A stretch of DNA of 64,000 nt from Cupriavidus metallidurans CH34 (GTDB lineage Bacteria > Pseudomonadota > Gammaproteobacteria > Burkholderiales > Burkholderiaceae), in the NCBI RefSeq assembly GCF_000196015.1, contig NC_007973.1, positions 930,001 through 994,000 of the forward strand, written 5' to 3'. The notes under the pieces were generated by a model, which did not search any database, was not told the origin of the DNA, and was given only the letters and a program-made list of their open reading frames with translations. The position numbers and the translations under genes are program-made. Each line of letters opens with the position of its first letter. Position 1 is the stretch's first letter. Below are positions 1 through 7,656 of this stretch, piece after piece.

Positions 1-159
1 CAGTATCATGATGGAGTGGATTCGCTGTTTTGGAGTCGTTCTTCGAGTTGTCCGACTCAGCGGAACCTTGTCAGCCCATCGCGCCTCCTAAGAGAGGCGC
101 GAATGCAGTCTCATACTGCAGGTTCGCTGTTTGTACAGGCGATTTGAGGAGAATACTTC
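1..159. other. Upstream region of slyB, no gene seen
   Basis: No convincing coding region is visible. A 7-bp perfect hairpin, GCGCCTC with GAGGCGC around a 6-base loop at 81-100, has no T-run after it. It could be the end of a transcript entering from outside the window or part of the slyB leader. A good ribosome binding site (GAGGAG) lies at 146-151, ahead of the ATG at 160. Confidence 0.5.
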
Positions 160-678
160 ATGCAAGAACAACGTAAACCGTGGCAGGTCCTTGGTGCTGC
201 CGGTGCTCTGGCGCTGGTGGCCGGACTGGCCGGTTGTGCGCAGCCGGGCTATGGCGGTTACGGCAACTACAGCACGGCGCCGCCGCCGACTGGTTATCAA
301 CAGCCGGGAACCAACACCTATCAGGCGCCTGCCGGTTCGGTGTTCGTGGGTCGCGTGGAATCGATCGAGCCGGTCCAGACCACGCAGGGCAGCTCGGGCA
401 TTCTGGGCACCGTGATTGGTGGTGCAGCCGGCGGTTTGCTTGGACACCAGATCGGTGGCGGTTCTGGCCAGACCGTGGCAACGATCGTCGGCGCGGTGGG
501 TGGCGCAGTGGCGGGTAATCAGATCGAGAAGCGGGCCGGGTCGAACACCAGCACTGCGTATCGCGTCAATGTCCGACTGGACGATGGCCGCGTGGCGACG
601 GTGACGCAAAGCAATATCGGCAACCTGCGCGTCGGCGATCGCGCGCGAGTGGCCAACGATATGGCGACGGCGTACTAA
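160..678 (+). CDS. slyB: SlyB-type glycine-zipper outer-membrane lipoprotein
   Basis: This is a 172-residue predicted lipoprotein. An N-terminal hydrophobic signal ends in a lipobox (LAGC, cysteine near residue 26), followed by a low-complexity Gly/Tyr/Pro-rich linker. The middle carries two glycine-rich stretches (GTVIGGAAGGLLG and IVGAVGGAVAGNQ), the glycine-zipper 2TM pattern of SlyB/Pcp lipoproteins. The C-terminal part (about residues 120-172) resembles the usual small beta domain. Family members sit in the outer membrane and help keep envelope integrity; the exact role here is inferred. A GAGGAG site 9 bases before the ATG supports the start. A strong terminator follows the gene, so it is probably a single transcription unit. 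Confidence 0.85.
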   Translation: MQEQRKPWQVLGAAGALALVAGLAGCAQPGYGGYGNYSTAPPPTGYQQPGTNTYQAPAGSVFVGRVESIEPVQTTQGSSGILGTVIGGAAGGLLGHQIGGGSGQTVATIVGAVGGAVAGNQIEKRAGSNTSTAYRVNVRLDDGRVATVTQSNIGNLRVGDRARVANDMATAY

Positions 679-710
679 GCCGATCGGATATCTCGATACA
701 TCGGCAAAAG

Positions 711-742
711 AAAACGCCACGCGGCAATCGCGTGGCGTTTTT
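711..742 (+). terminator. Intrinsic terminator after slyB
   Basis: A perfect hairpin: AAAACGCCACGCG pairs with CGCGTGGCGTTTT around a 5-base loop and is followed by Ts. The A-run on the other side lets it also work for the minus-strand hemW transcript, which ends at 787. Confidence 0.85.
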
Positions 743-786
743 CATTCTGGCTCGACGCTCTCGTTGCGTCGTCCGTGTGGGCAACC

Positions 787-2046
787 TCAATCCTTCAGGA
801 ACATCTCCTGCAGGTCGTTGAGGAAGCGTCGGCCGAGTTCAGTCGGCTTGATCACGGTAGGGTCGGCGTCGAGCAGTCCCTTCTTCTCGGCTGCGGCAAG
901 CTGCTTGCCGATCATGTGCAATGGCAGGCCGGTGTAGTCGTGGAAACTCGATGCCGGCACGCCGTCCGTCAGACGCAGCGCGTTGAGCATGAATTCGAAC
1001 GGGAGTTCGTCAGCGCCGACTTCGCGCGCTTCCTGCACGGCGTTGCCAGCCAGGGCCTGCTCCATATAAGTGGCCGGGTGCTTGTGTCGCATCTGCCGCA
1101 GGATCCGGTTTGGAAACGAAAGCTTGCCGTGGGCGCCGGCGCCGATGCCGAGGTAGTCGCCGAAGCGCCAGTAGTTGAGGTTGTGGCGCGCCTCGCGATG
1201 CGGCTTCGCATAGGCCGATGTCTCGTAGTGGCGATACCCAGCCTGAGCCGTACGGGCCTCGACGATGTCCTGCATCTCGTAGGCGGTGTCCTCGTCCGGC
1301 AGCGCGGGCGGAAACTTCGCAAACAGCGTGTTCGGTTCCAGCGTCAGGTGATAGAGCGACAGGTGCGTGGTGCCGTACGACAACGCTGCGTCCAGGTCGC
1401 GCGCGCATTCGTCCAGGGTCTGCCCCGGCAGCGCATACATCAAGTCCAGATTGACGTTGTCGAAGTGCTTCAGCGCGATGTCGATGGCCGCGCGTGCCTC
1501 GCGCTCGCCGTGGATCCGGCCAAGCGCTTTCAAGTGGGCGTCGTTGAAACTCTGGATGCCGATCGACAGCCGGTTGATGCCGCTGGCGCGATAGCTTGCG
1601 AACCGTTCGGCTTCGAAGGTGCCGGGGTTGGCTTCCATCGTAATCTCGGCATCGGCATCGAGCGGTAGCAGCGCGCGGATGTCCGATAGCAGGCGGTCCA
1701 TGCCAGCGGCCGACAGCAGGCTCGGTGTGCCGCCGCCGATAAACACCGTATGCACGGGACGTCCCCATACCAGTGGCAGCGATTGCTCAAGATCTGCGCG
1801 TAGCGCGTCGAGGTAGGCGTCCTCGGGAATCTCGTGGCTATCCGGCTTTCCCGGTGCCGCGTGCGAGTTGAAATCACAGTACGGGCATTTGCGCACGCAC
1901 CATGGGATGTGCACGTAGAGAGAAAGCGGCGGCGAGCCGGGCAGGGCGATCTGGCCCGGCTTGAGCCAAAGCTTCTGGTTGTCGGCAGGGGATAGCGGCG
2001 AGGATGTGGCCGGCGTGCCACCGCCGACAGGGACGATCGGGATCAT
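787..2046 (-). CDS. hemW: Radical SAM heme chaperone HemW
   Basis: This 419-residue radical-SAM protein has the cluster-binding CxxxCxxC motif at C50, C54 and C57, followed by DFNSH. That is the HemW signature; true HemN has CxC in this place. It also has the GGGTPS segment, the EANPGT segment and the HNLNYW motif characteristic of HemW. HemW binds heme and a 4Fe-4S cluster and is thought to deliver heme to respiratory proteins. Such genes are often misnamed oxygen-independent coproporphyrinogen oxidase. It is the last gene of a minus-strand run, and its ATG overlaps the rdgB stop by 4 bases (ATGA), which suggests translational coupling. Confidence 0.93.
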   Translation of the reverse strand: MIPIVPVGGGTPATSSPLSPADNQKLWLKPGQIALPGSPPLSLYVHIPWCVRKCPYCDFNSHAAPGKPDSHEIPEDAYLDALRADLEQSLPLVWGRPVHTVFIGGGTPSLLSAAGMDRLLSDIRALLPLDADAEITMEANPGTFEAERFASYRASGINRLSIGIQSFNDAHLKALGRIHGEREARAAIDIALKHFDNVNLDLMYALPGQTLDECARDLDAALSYGTTHLSLYHLTLEPNTLFAKFPPALPDEDTAYEMQDIVEARTAQAGYRHYETSAYAKPHREARHNLNYWRFGDYLGIGAGAHGKLSFPNRILRQMRHKHPATYMEQALAGNAVQEAREVGADELPFEFMLNALRLTDGVPASSFHDYTGLPLHMIGKQLAAAEKKGLLDADPTVIKPTELGRRFLNDLQEMFLKD

Positions 2047-2663
2047 GCGCAGCTCTTGATGCCGGCGGTCTGCAAGCGGGCCACCAGTTCCTGCAGTGCC
2101 AGGGCACGATGGCTGATCGCGTTCTTCTCTTCGGCGCTCAGCTCGGCGGCCGTCTTGCCGACGCTGGGCAGCAGGAAGTGCGGATCATAGCCAAAGCCAC
2201 CATTGCCGCGCGGGGCGTCAACCACCTCGCCGGCCCAGATGCCTTCGGCGATGATGGGGCGCGGATCATCGGCGTGCCGCACCATCACCAGCACGCAGTA
2301 GTAGTGCGCGCGGCGGTTCAGTTTGCCTGCCAGTTGCGAGATCAAGTGGGCGTTGTTGGCAGCGTCCGACTTTGGCTTGCCGACGGTCTGGGCATAACGC
2401 GCCGAGTACACGCCAGGTGCACCGTCGAGCGCTTCGACGCAGATACCCGAGTCATCCGCCAGCGCGGGCATTCCCGTCAGCCGTGCAGCGTGGCGGGCCT
2501 TGGTCAGCGCGTTCTCGACGAATGTGGCGAACGGTTCCTCGGCTTCGGGCACGCCCAGTTCGCCTTGCGGCACGACATCAAAGCCGAGCGGAGAGAGCAG
2601 CGCGCTGAACTCGCGCAGCTTGCCGGGATTGTTGGAGGCCAGAACCAGACGTTGCATCGACAT
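2043..2663 (-). CDS. rdgB: XTP/dITP diphosphatase RdgB
   Basis: The 206-residue HAM1/RdgB pyrophosphatase removes non-canonical purine nucleotides (XTP, dITP, ITP) from the pool. Family landmarks are the N-terminal ASNNPGK motif, the DDSG segment followed by GAPGVYSARYA, and the C-terminal SHRALAL segment. Length is normal. Two starts are possible: ATG at 2663 with AGGGG just upstream, or ATG at 2657 with a better-spaced site. It lies 12 bases after rph and overlaps hemW by 4 bases, so rph-rdgB-hemW are very likely co-transcribed. Confidence 0.95.
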   Translation of the reverse strand: MSMQRLVLASNNPGKLREFSALLSPLGFDVVPQGELGVPEAEEPFATFVENALTKARHAARLTGMPALADDSGICVEALDGAPGVYSARYAQTVGKPKSDAANNAHLISQLAGKLNRRAHYYCVLVMVRHADDPRPIIAEGIWAGEVVDAPRGNGGFGYDPHFLLPSVGKTAAELSAEEKNAISHRALALQELVARLQTAGIKSCA

Positions 2664-2675
2664 ATTCCCCTGCGC

Positions 2676-3392
2676 TTACAGCCCGAGCGCCTGCTTCTGG
2701 TGGCGCACGAGTTCGGCGATGCCGGCCTCGGCCAGGCGCGTCATGGCGTCGAGGTCGGCGCGGCTGAAGGGCGTGCCTTCGGCCGTGCCCTGGACTTCCA
2801 CGAAGCCGCCACTGCCGGTCATGACCACGTTCATGTCGGTATCGCAGTTGCTGTCTTCGGCGTAGTCGAGGTCGAGCACCGGCACGCCATTCACCATGCC
2901 GACGGAGACGGCCGCCACGAAGTCGCGGATCGGGCTCGCCTTGATCTGGCCATCGCGCAGCATTGCGGATACGGCGTCGTGCGCCGCCACGAAGGCACCC
3001 GTGATGGCGGCGGTGCGCGTGCCGCCGTCGGCCTGCAGCACGTCGCAATCGAGGTGGATCGTGTATTCGCCCAGCGCTGCCAGGTCGAACACCGAACGCA
3101 TGGCGCGCCCGATAAGGCGCTGGATTTCCTGGGTGCGGCCGGTTTGCTTGCCTCGGGCGGCTTCGCGGTCCGAGCGGGTGTGCGTGGCGCGCGGCAACAT
3201 GCCGTACTCGGCTGTGACCCAGCCTTCACCGCTGCCTTTCTTGTGCGGAGGCACCTTTGCCAGCACGCTGGCGGTGCACAGCACCTTGGTATCGCCAAAG
3301 GCACTCAGCACCGAGCCTTCCGCGTGGCGGGTGTACTGGCGGGTCAGGGTGATGGGTCGCAGCGCATCGGCCGCGCGTCCGCTGGGTCGCAT
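2676..3392 (-). CDS. rph: Ribonuclease PH
   Basis: The 238-residue phosphorolytic 3'-5' exoribonuclease trims tRNA 3' ends. It carries the expected landmarks: the N-terminal [13 protein letters not shown] segment, the [18 protein letters not shown] block, the [14 protein letters not shown] block and the [14 protein letters not shown] block near residue 120. Length matches the family and no frameshift is seen, unlike the truncated E. coli K-12 copy. It is separated by about 80 bases from the upstream phosphatase gene and leads the rph-rdgB-hemW set. Confidence 0.96.
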   Translation of the reverse strand: MRPSGRAADALRPITLTRQYTRHAEGSVLSAFGDTKVLCTASVLAKVPPHKKGSGEGWVTAEYGMLPRATHTRSDREAARGKQTGRTQEIQRLIGRAMRSVFDLAALGEYTIHLDCDVLQADGGTRTAAITGAFVAAHDAVSAMLRDGQIKASPIRDFVAAVSVGMVNGVPVLDLDYAEDSNCDTDMNVVMTGSGGFVEVQGTAEGTPFSRADLDAMTRLAEAGIAELVRHQKQALGL

Positions 3393-3473
3393 GTGGAGTC
3401 TTTCGTTAGAATCGGGTGAGACCGCGATTCTAACGCCGGCGAGCCTTGCGTGCCTGCCGGGACCCCCGGCGCC

Positions 3474-4388
3474 TCAGCGCATCAGGTTGCTGGTCTTGTC
3501 GATCGCCGCTCGAATTTCGGCAATCGAGCGTTCGATTTCTTCCTCCGACAGCAAATCGGTCTCGCTGCCCGTACGCTCGAGGATGGAGGTGGTGAACGCA
3601 TTGAGCGGCAAGGTGTCGGTCAGCACCGCGTCGTCGTTCGGCACATTGGCGTCAGCTTCCCACATCATTGCGATCGCTGTGGTGTTATCGGCACCTTCGC
3701 CGGCGTTCGCAAGCGCCCGTTCGATCAGGTCAGGTATCGCATGGACCACCGAAAGATGGGTGACCTTGTCGACGATGATGTCTTCCTCAAGGCTGCCCCA
3801 GAGGCCGTCGGAGCACAGCAGCGCCACGTCGCCCGGGTTCAGCCGCACCGGGCCGCCGATGTCGATCAGCGGCAGGTTCGGTGAGCCGAGGCAGTTGTAG
3901 AGCTTGTTGCGTTCCGGGTGGTTGGCAACGTCCATCGGCAGCACGCGTTCCTGCTGCAGCAGATTCTCGATCTTCGAGTGGTCGCGCGTGCGGGTCAGCA
4001 GGGCGCCCTTGCGCATCAGGTAGAAGCGCGAGTCGCCGGCGTGCGCCCAGTGGATCTGGCCATGCTGGATCAGGCAGCACACCACAGTGGTACGCGGGAT
4101 ATCGGCCAGCCGGTTGGCTTCGGCATAGCGGTGGATCTCGCGATGCGCCAGCATGATCGTGTCCTGCAGAAAGTCGGCAGGATTCCGGATCGCCGGACGG
4201 GCCTGGGTTTGGAACTGGCGCGCCAGCGTCTGCAAGGCTTGCTGCGCGGCAACTTCGCCGAGCGCGTGGCCGCCAAGGCCATCGGCCAGCACCATCAGCA
4301 GGGCGTCGCGCGTGAAGCAGTAGCCCATGCGGTCCTGGTTGATACGGCGGCCGCCCTTGCGGCTTTCCTGATAGACGGAGAATCGCAT
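3474..4388 (-). CDS. PP2C-family protein serine/threonine phosphatase
   Basis: This 304-residue Mg/Mn-dependent phosphatase keeps the metal-coordinating acidic motifs of PP2C enzymes: NQDR (D19), ADGLGGH (D36), the later CSDGLWG and the GADNTT box. No membrane segment is apparent, so it should be cytoplasmic. It is encoded 41 bases downstream of the Ser/Thr kinase gene on the same strand, the standard arrangement for a reversible phosphorylation pair. The C-terminal 60 residues are acidic and less conserved. No good ribosome binding site is visible before the ATG. Substrates are unknown. Confidence 0.9.
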   Translation of the reverse strand: MRFSVYQESRKGGRRINQDRMGYCFTRDALLMVLADGLGGHALGEVAAQQALQTLARQFQTQARPAIRNPADFLQDTIMLAHREIHRYAEANRLADIPRTTVVCCLIQHGQIHWAHAGDSRFYLMRKGALLTRTRDHSKIENLLQQERVLPMDVANHPERNKLYNCLGSPNLPLIDIGGPVRLNPGDVALLCSDGLWGSLEEDIIVDKVTHLSVVHAIPDLIERALANAGEGADNTTAIAMMWEADANVPNDDAVLTDTLPLNAFTTSILERTGSETDLLSEEEIERSIAEIRAAIDKTSNLMR

Positions 4389-4429
4389 GTTGGCTTAGCG
4401 GAATGCGTTATGTTCGTGCCGGTTTGGCA

Positions 4430-5491
4430 TCAGTTGCCGCCGTGGCCTGCCTCGGTGGCGGGCAGGGCCTTCTCTTCGCGGCGGCGCAGCAAGGTCATGA
4501 AACGGCTGGTGGCGTTCAGGCGCTCGGTGACGGGGCCTGCGGGATTGGCGGCCATGGCCGCGGCCGACTGCTCGCCCAGCGCGTTCGATTGGTCGCGCAG
4601 CTCCTTCTGCAGCCGGAACACGCTTTGCGGGCGCTCGGCGGGTGTCAGGCGCAGGCACCACTCAACCAGATCGACCAGTCCGTTCGTGTAGGTGGCGCGC
4701 AGCCGACCGAACGACTCGGTCATGCGGTCTTCCTTCTCACGCTGGTTGGCCTCCTGCGGCGGCATTCCGGCCATGCAGGCATAGAGCGTGGCGCCCAGGC
4801 TGTAGATGTCGGTCCACGGGCCGAGGTCCGTATGCTTGCCGTAGAGCTCGGGTGCCGCGAACCCCGGGGTGTACATCGGCTGGAAACGTGATGCTTCCAT
4901 GGTCAGGATCTGGCGGGCCGCGCCGAAATCAAGCAGGATCGGCGATTCGTCCTCGCGCAGGTAAATATTTCCCGGCTTGATGTCCAGATGCAGCAACTTG
5001 TGGATATGCACTTCCCGCAGGCCGCTCATCAGGTCGTGGAATACCTTGCGGATGAACCGTTCGCGGAGGACTTTGGCCTTGCCCTGCTGCCGGGCCTGCA
5101 GGATATGCTCCTGCAGCGTCTTGCCCAGCTCGTAGTTCATGACCATGTAGACCGTGGAATTCTCGCGGAAGAAATTCACCACGCGGACCACGCTGGGGTG
5201 CGAAATACGGGCCAGCGACCGTCCTTCCTCGAAGAAATACTTCAGGCCGAGGCGAAATGAGGCCACGTTCTCGTCCGGAACGACCGGGATCAGCTCGCCG
5301 GGACTGCGGCGGGCCAGTGACGACGGCAGGTATTCCTTGATGGCCACCGGGGCGCCCGTTTCGTCCGTGGCGAGGTAGACGAAACTGAACCCCCCACTGG
5401 CCAACTTCTTTACAATACGGTAGTTGGCCAGCAGCGTGCCGATTGGCAGCGGCGCGCTCTTGGACTGGTTAGCGCCCTTGGACTCTGTCAT
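4430..5491 (-). CDS. Hanks-type serine/threonine protein kinase (non-RD)
   Basis: A 353-residue cytoplasmic protein kinase with no transmembrane helix or PASTA repeats. The kinase domain spans about residues 23-310: a glycine-rich loop (ASGGFSFVY), the ATP-binding lysine in AIK (K52), a catalytic loop HLDIKPGN (D170), DFG at 188-190 and an APE-type segment (AAPELYG). The residue before the catalytic Asp is Leu rather than Arg, so this is a non-RD kinase, often associated with phosphorylation-independent activation. The last 40 residues are Ala-rich and likely disordered. It is paired with the PP2C gene. The ATG has a weak upstream site; the long AT-richer gap before it is shared with yicC. 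Confidence 0.92.
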   Translation of the reverse strand: MTESKGANQSKSAPLPIGTLLANYRIVKKLASGGFSFVYLATDETGAPVAIKEYLPSSLARRSPGELIPVVPDENVASFRLGLKYFFEEGRSLARISHPSVVRVVNFFRENSTVYMVMNYELGKTLQEHILQARQQGKAKVLRERFIRKVFHDLMSGLREVHIHKLLHLDIKPGNIYLREDESPILLDFGAARQILTMEASRFQPMYTPGFAAPELYGKHTDLGPWTDIYSLGATLYACMAGMPPQEANQREKEDRMTESFGRLRATYTNGLVDLVEWCLRLTPAERPQSVFRLQKELRDQSNALGEQSAAAMAANPAGPVTERLNATSRFMTLLRRREEKALPATEAGHGGN

Positions 5492-5613
5492 AGGATTCGG
5501 GACCTTATTTGCTCCCGGATTCTCCGGGCTAATCGGTCACTTGTAAAGAATTCATTGGCGGGGACTGTTGCCAAATATCCGCGCTTTTCTGCCTCTGTTT
5601 TCAGTTGATTTTT

Positions 5614-5677
5614 CAGGCGATCCGCCTGCCCCCGATCTTTTCGGGGAGCCGGTCGCCGCGCCTTACCCGGCGTTTTT
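5614..5677 (+). promoter_or_regulatory. Three consecutive hairpins in the yicC leader
   Basis: Three adjacent inverted repeats occupy the 5' leader of yicC: CAGGCG-ATC-CGCCTG (5614-5628), CCCCGA-loop-TCGGGG (5630-5646), and CGCCG-9 bases-CGGCG (5654-5672) followed by five Ts. The last resembles a short intrinsic terminator and ends 34 bases before the yicC ATG. This may be an attenuator or the processed end of an upstream RNA. The structure is visible in the sequence; the function is inference. Confidence 0.45.
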
Positions 5678-5710
5678 CGATTATTCGATTTTTTCGCGAG
5701 ATTACCGACG

Positions 5711-6646
5711 ATGATCCACAGCATGACAGGCTATGGCCTGGCCACGGGCCAGGCACCGCTCACCAACGCCCAGGGCGAACCGAGTGGCCGTACCGCGTCG
5801 GTTTCGGTGGAGTTCCGCACTGTCAACTCGCGCTTCCTCGACCTGCTGTTCCGCGCGCCGGAAGAGTGTCGCGCCTTCGAGCCGGCCCTGCGCGAGATGC
5901 TGATGGGCGAGCTGTCGCGTGGCAAGCTGGAGTGCCGGATCAACCTCCAGCGCACCGACACCGGCGGCGCCACGCTGGCGCTGAACCAGACACTGCTCGA
6001 CCAGATCCGTGCGCTCGAAGCCACCGTCGGGGCAACGTTTGCTTCGGCCGGCACGATGCGCATGGGCGAAATCCTGCGCTGGCCGGGCGTGCTGGTGGAG
6101 CCCGAACTGTCGCAGGAAGCCCTGCGCGATGCCGTGATGGGCGCCGCCCGGGAAGCGCTGAACCAGCTTCTGGAAGCCCGCCGCCGTGAAGGCGCGGCGC
6201 TCAAGGCCACGCTGGAGGAGCGGATCGACGCCATGCTGGCGATCGTCGAGCGCCTGACGCCGATGATTCCGCAGTTGATCGCCCACCACCAGGAAAAGCT
6301 GACCGAACGCCTGAAGGAGGCTTTTAACCTGGTCGCGCCGAACGGCATGCCGTCAATGAGCCGCGACGAGATTGCCGAGCGCATCCGCCAGGAAGCCACG
6401 GTCTACGGCATCCGCATCGACATCGCCGAAGAACTGGCGCGCCTGCAGACCCATCTCAACGAAACCCGGCATATCCTGAAGAAGGGTGGCCAGGTCGGTA
6501 AGCGGCTGGACTTCATGATGCAGGAGCTCAACCGCGAAGCGAACACGCTCGGCTCGAAAGCCGCCGCGAAGGAACTCGCCGATGCCTCGATGGAGCTCAA
6601 GCTCCTGATCGAGCAGATGCGCGAGCAGATTCAAAACCTCGAATAA
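5711..6646 (+). CDS. yicC: YicC-family endoribonuclease-like protein
   Basis: This 311-residue member of the YicC/YloC family has the N-terminal MIHSMTGYG sequence, the central VNSRFLDL segment, and the C-terminal DUF1732 part with [20 protein letters not shown]. Family members are conserved stress-associated proteins recently linked to RNA cleavage; the activity is not shown here. Length matches the family. It is followed 4 bases later by gmk, a common neighbour, so yicC-gmk form an operon. An unusual structured leader precedes it. Confidence 0.93.
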   Translation: MIHSMTGYGLATGQAPLTNAQGEPSGRTASVSVEFRTVNSRFLDLLFRAPEECRAFEPALREMLMGELSRGKLECRINLQRTDTGGATLALNQTLLDQIRALEATVGATFASAGTMRMGEILRWPGVLVEPELSQEALRDAVMGAAREALNQLLEARRREGAALKATLEERIDAMLAIVERLTPMIPQLIAHHQEKLTERLKEAFNLVAPNGMPSMSRDEIAERIRQEATVYGIRIDIAEELARLQTHLNETRHILKKGGQVGKRLDFMMQELNREANTLGSKAAAKELADASMELKLLIEQMREQIQNLE

Positions 6647-6650
6647 GATC

Positions 6651-7301
6651 ATGAGCGAAACGACCCACACCGCCATCGATACCGCCTATCCGGGCAACCT
6701 GTTCATGGTGGTGGCCCCGTCCGGGGCCGGCAAATCCACGCTGGTCAACGCGCTGCTGGCGCAGGACAAGGCAATCCGCCTGTCGATCTCGCACACCACG
6801 CGCAGTCCGCGTCCCGGTGAGCAGAACGGCCGCGAGTACCACTTCATCTCCGTGGACGAGTTCCGCGCCGCGCGCGATCGGGGCGAATTCCTGGAGTGGG
6901 CGGAAGTGCACGGCAATTACTACGCCACGTCCCGCGTCTGGATCGAGGAGCAGATGGCCCAGGGTACCGACGTGCTGCTGGAGATCGACTGGCAGGGTGC
7001 GCAGCAGGTGCACAAGCGGTTTTCGAACGCCGTCGAGATCTTCATCCTGCCGCCGTCGCTGACGGCGCTGGAAGAACGCCTCAAGAAGCGGGGTCAGGAC
7101 GAGCCCAATGTGATCGTCCGCCGCTTGCTTGCTGCGGGTAGCGAGATGTCGCATGCATCGGAGTCCGATTACGTGATCATCAACGAGGTATTCGATGACG
7201 CGTTGAAGCAGCTGCAGAACGTCGTTCATGCAACCCGTTTGCGCTTTTCGTCGCAGAAAGCACGGCACGCCGAGTTGTTCATCGAGCTCGGAATTCACTA
7301 A
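6651..7301 (+). CDS. gmk: Guanylate kinase
   Basis: The 216-residue GMP kinase converts GMP to GDP with ATP. It has the P-loop APSGAGKST near residue 23, the [14 protein letters not shown]-binding segment and the [10 protein letters not shown] segment, and is full length. It is packed between yicC (4-base gap) and rpoZ/spoT, the usual proteobacterial order that places GMP kinase beside the (p)ppGpp enzyme. Confidence 0.97.
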   Translation: MSETTHTAIDTAYPGNLFMVVAPSGAGKSTLVNALLAQDKAIRLSISHTTRSPRPGEQNGREYHFISVDEFRAARDRGEFLEWAEVHGNYYATSRVWIEEQMAQGTDVLLEIDWQGAQQVHKRFSNAVEIFILPPSLTALEERLKKRGQDEPNVIVRRLLAAGSEMSHASESDYVIINEVFDDALKQLQNVVHATRLRFSSQKARHAELFIELGIH

Positions 7302-7310
7302 AGCAGGCGC

Positions 7311-7344
7311 GCGGCCGGAAGGTTCCGGCCGCGTGCTGTAAAAT
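7311..7344 (+). promoter_or_regulatory. Hairpin and -10 element ahead of rpoZ
   Basis: A 22-base perfect palindrome (GCGGCCGGAA with TTCCGGCCGC, 7311-7332) sits right after gmk, followed by TAAAAT (7339-7344), a plausible -10 box for an rpoZ promoter. There is no T-run after the palindrome and no clear -35 element, so terminator and promoter roles are both tentative. Confidence 0.4.
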
Positions 7345-7385
7345 ACTGGCCTGTCGAACAGGTTTCATCCCAAGGTGGATTTGAT

Positions 7386-7589
7386 ATGGCGCGTATTACC
7401 GTCGAAGATTGTCTGAAACACATCCCGAACCGCTTCGAGCTCGCCCTCGCCGCGACGTACCGTGCACGTCAGCTCGTGCAGGGCCACACGCCCAAGGTCG
7501 AGGCAAAGGACAAGCCCACCGTGGTGGCGCTCCGCGAGATCGCATCGGGCCAGGTTGGCATCGAGATGCTGAAGAAGGTACCGACCTGA
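7386..7589 (+). CDS. rpoZ: RNA polymerase omega subunit
   Basis: The 67-residue omega subunit helps assemble RNA polymerase through beta-prime and forms part of one ppGpp site. The MARITVEDC start, the [16 protein letters not shown] helix and the VALREIASG segment are the family pattern. The AAGGTGG site at 7372-7378 supports the ATG. It lies directly before spoT, as in most proteobacteria. Confidence 0.97.
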
Positions 7590-7656
7590 TTGCCGGGACG
7601 GCCTGTGGTTCATCGTCGCTTCGCATATATGCGCTTTCAGCCGCGCGTTCCGCTGA

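Noticed and set aside
5488..5724. A 78-residue frame on the minus strand ending in a 4-base ATGA overlap with the kinase gene
   Set aside because: The overlap looks like coupling, but codon use is foreign to the region (many AGA, AGG, ATA and CGA codons), the start lies inside yicC, and the frame covers the structured leader.
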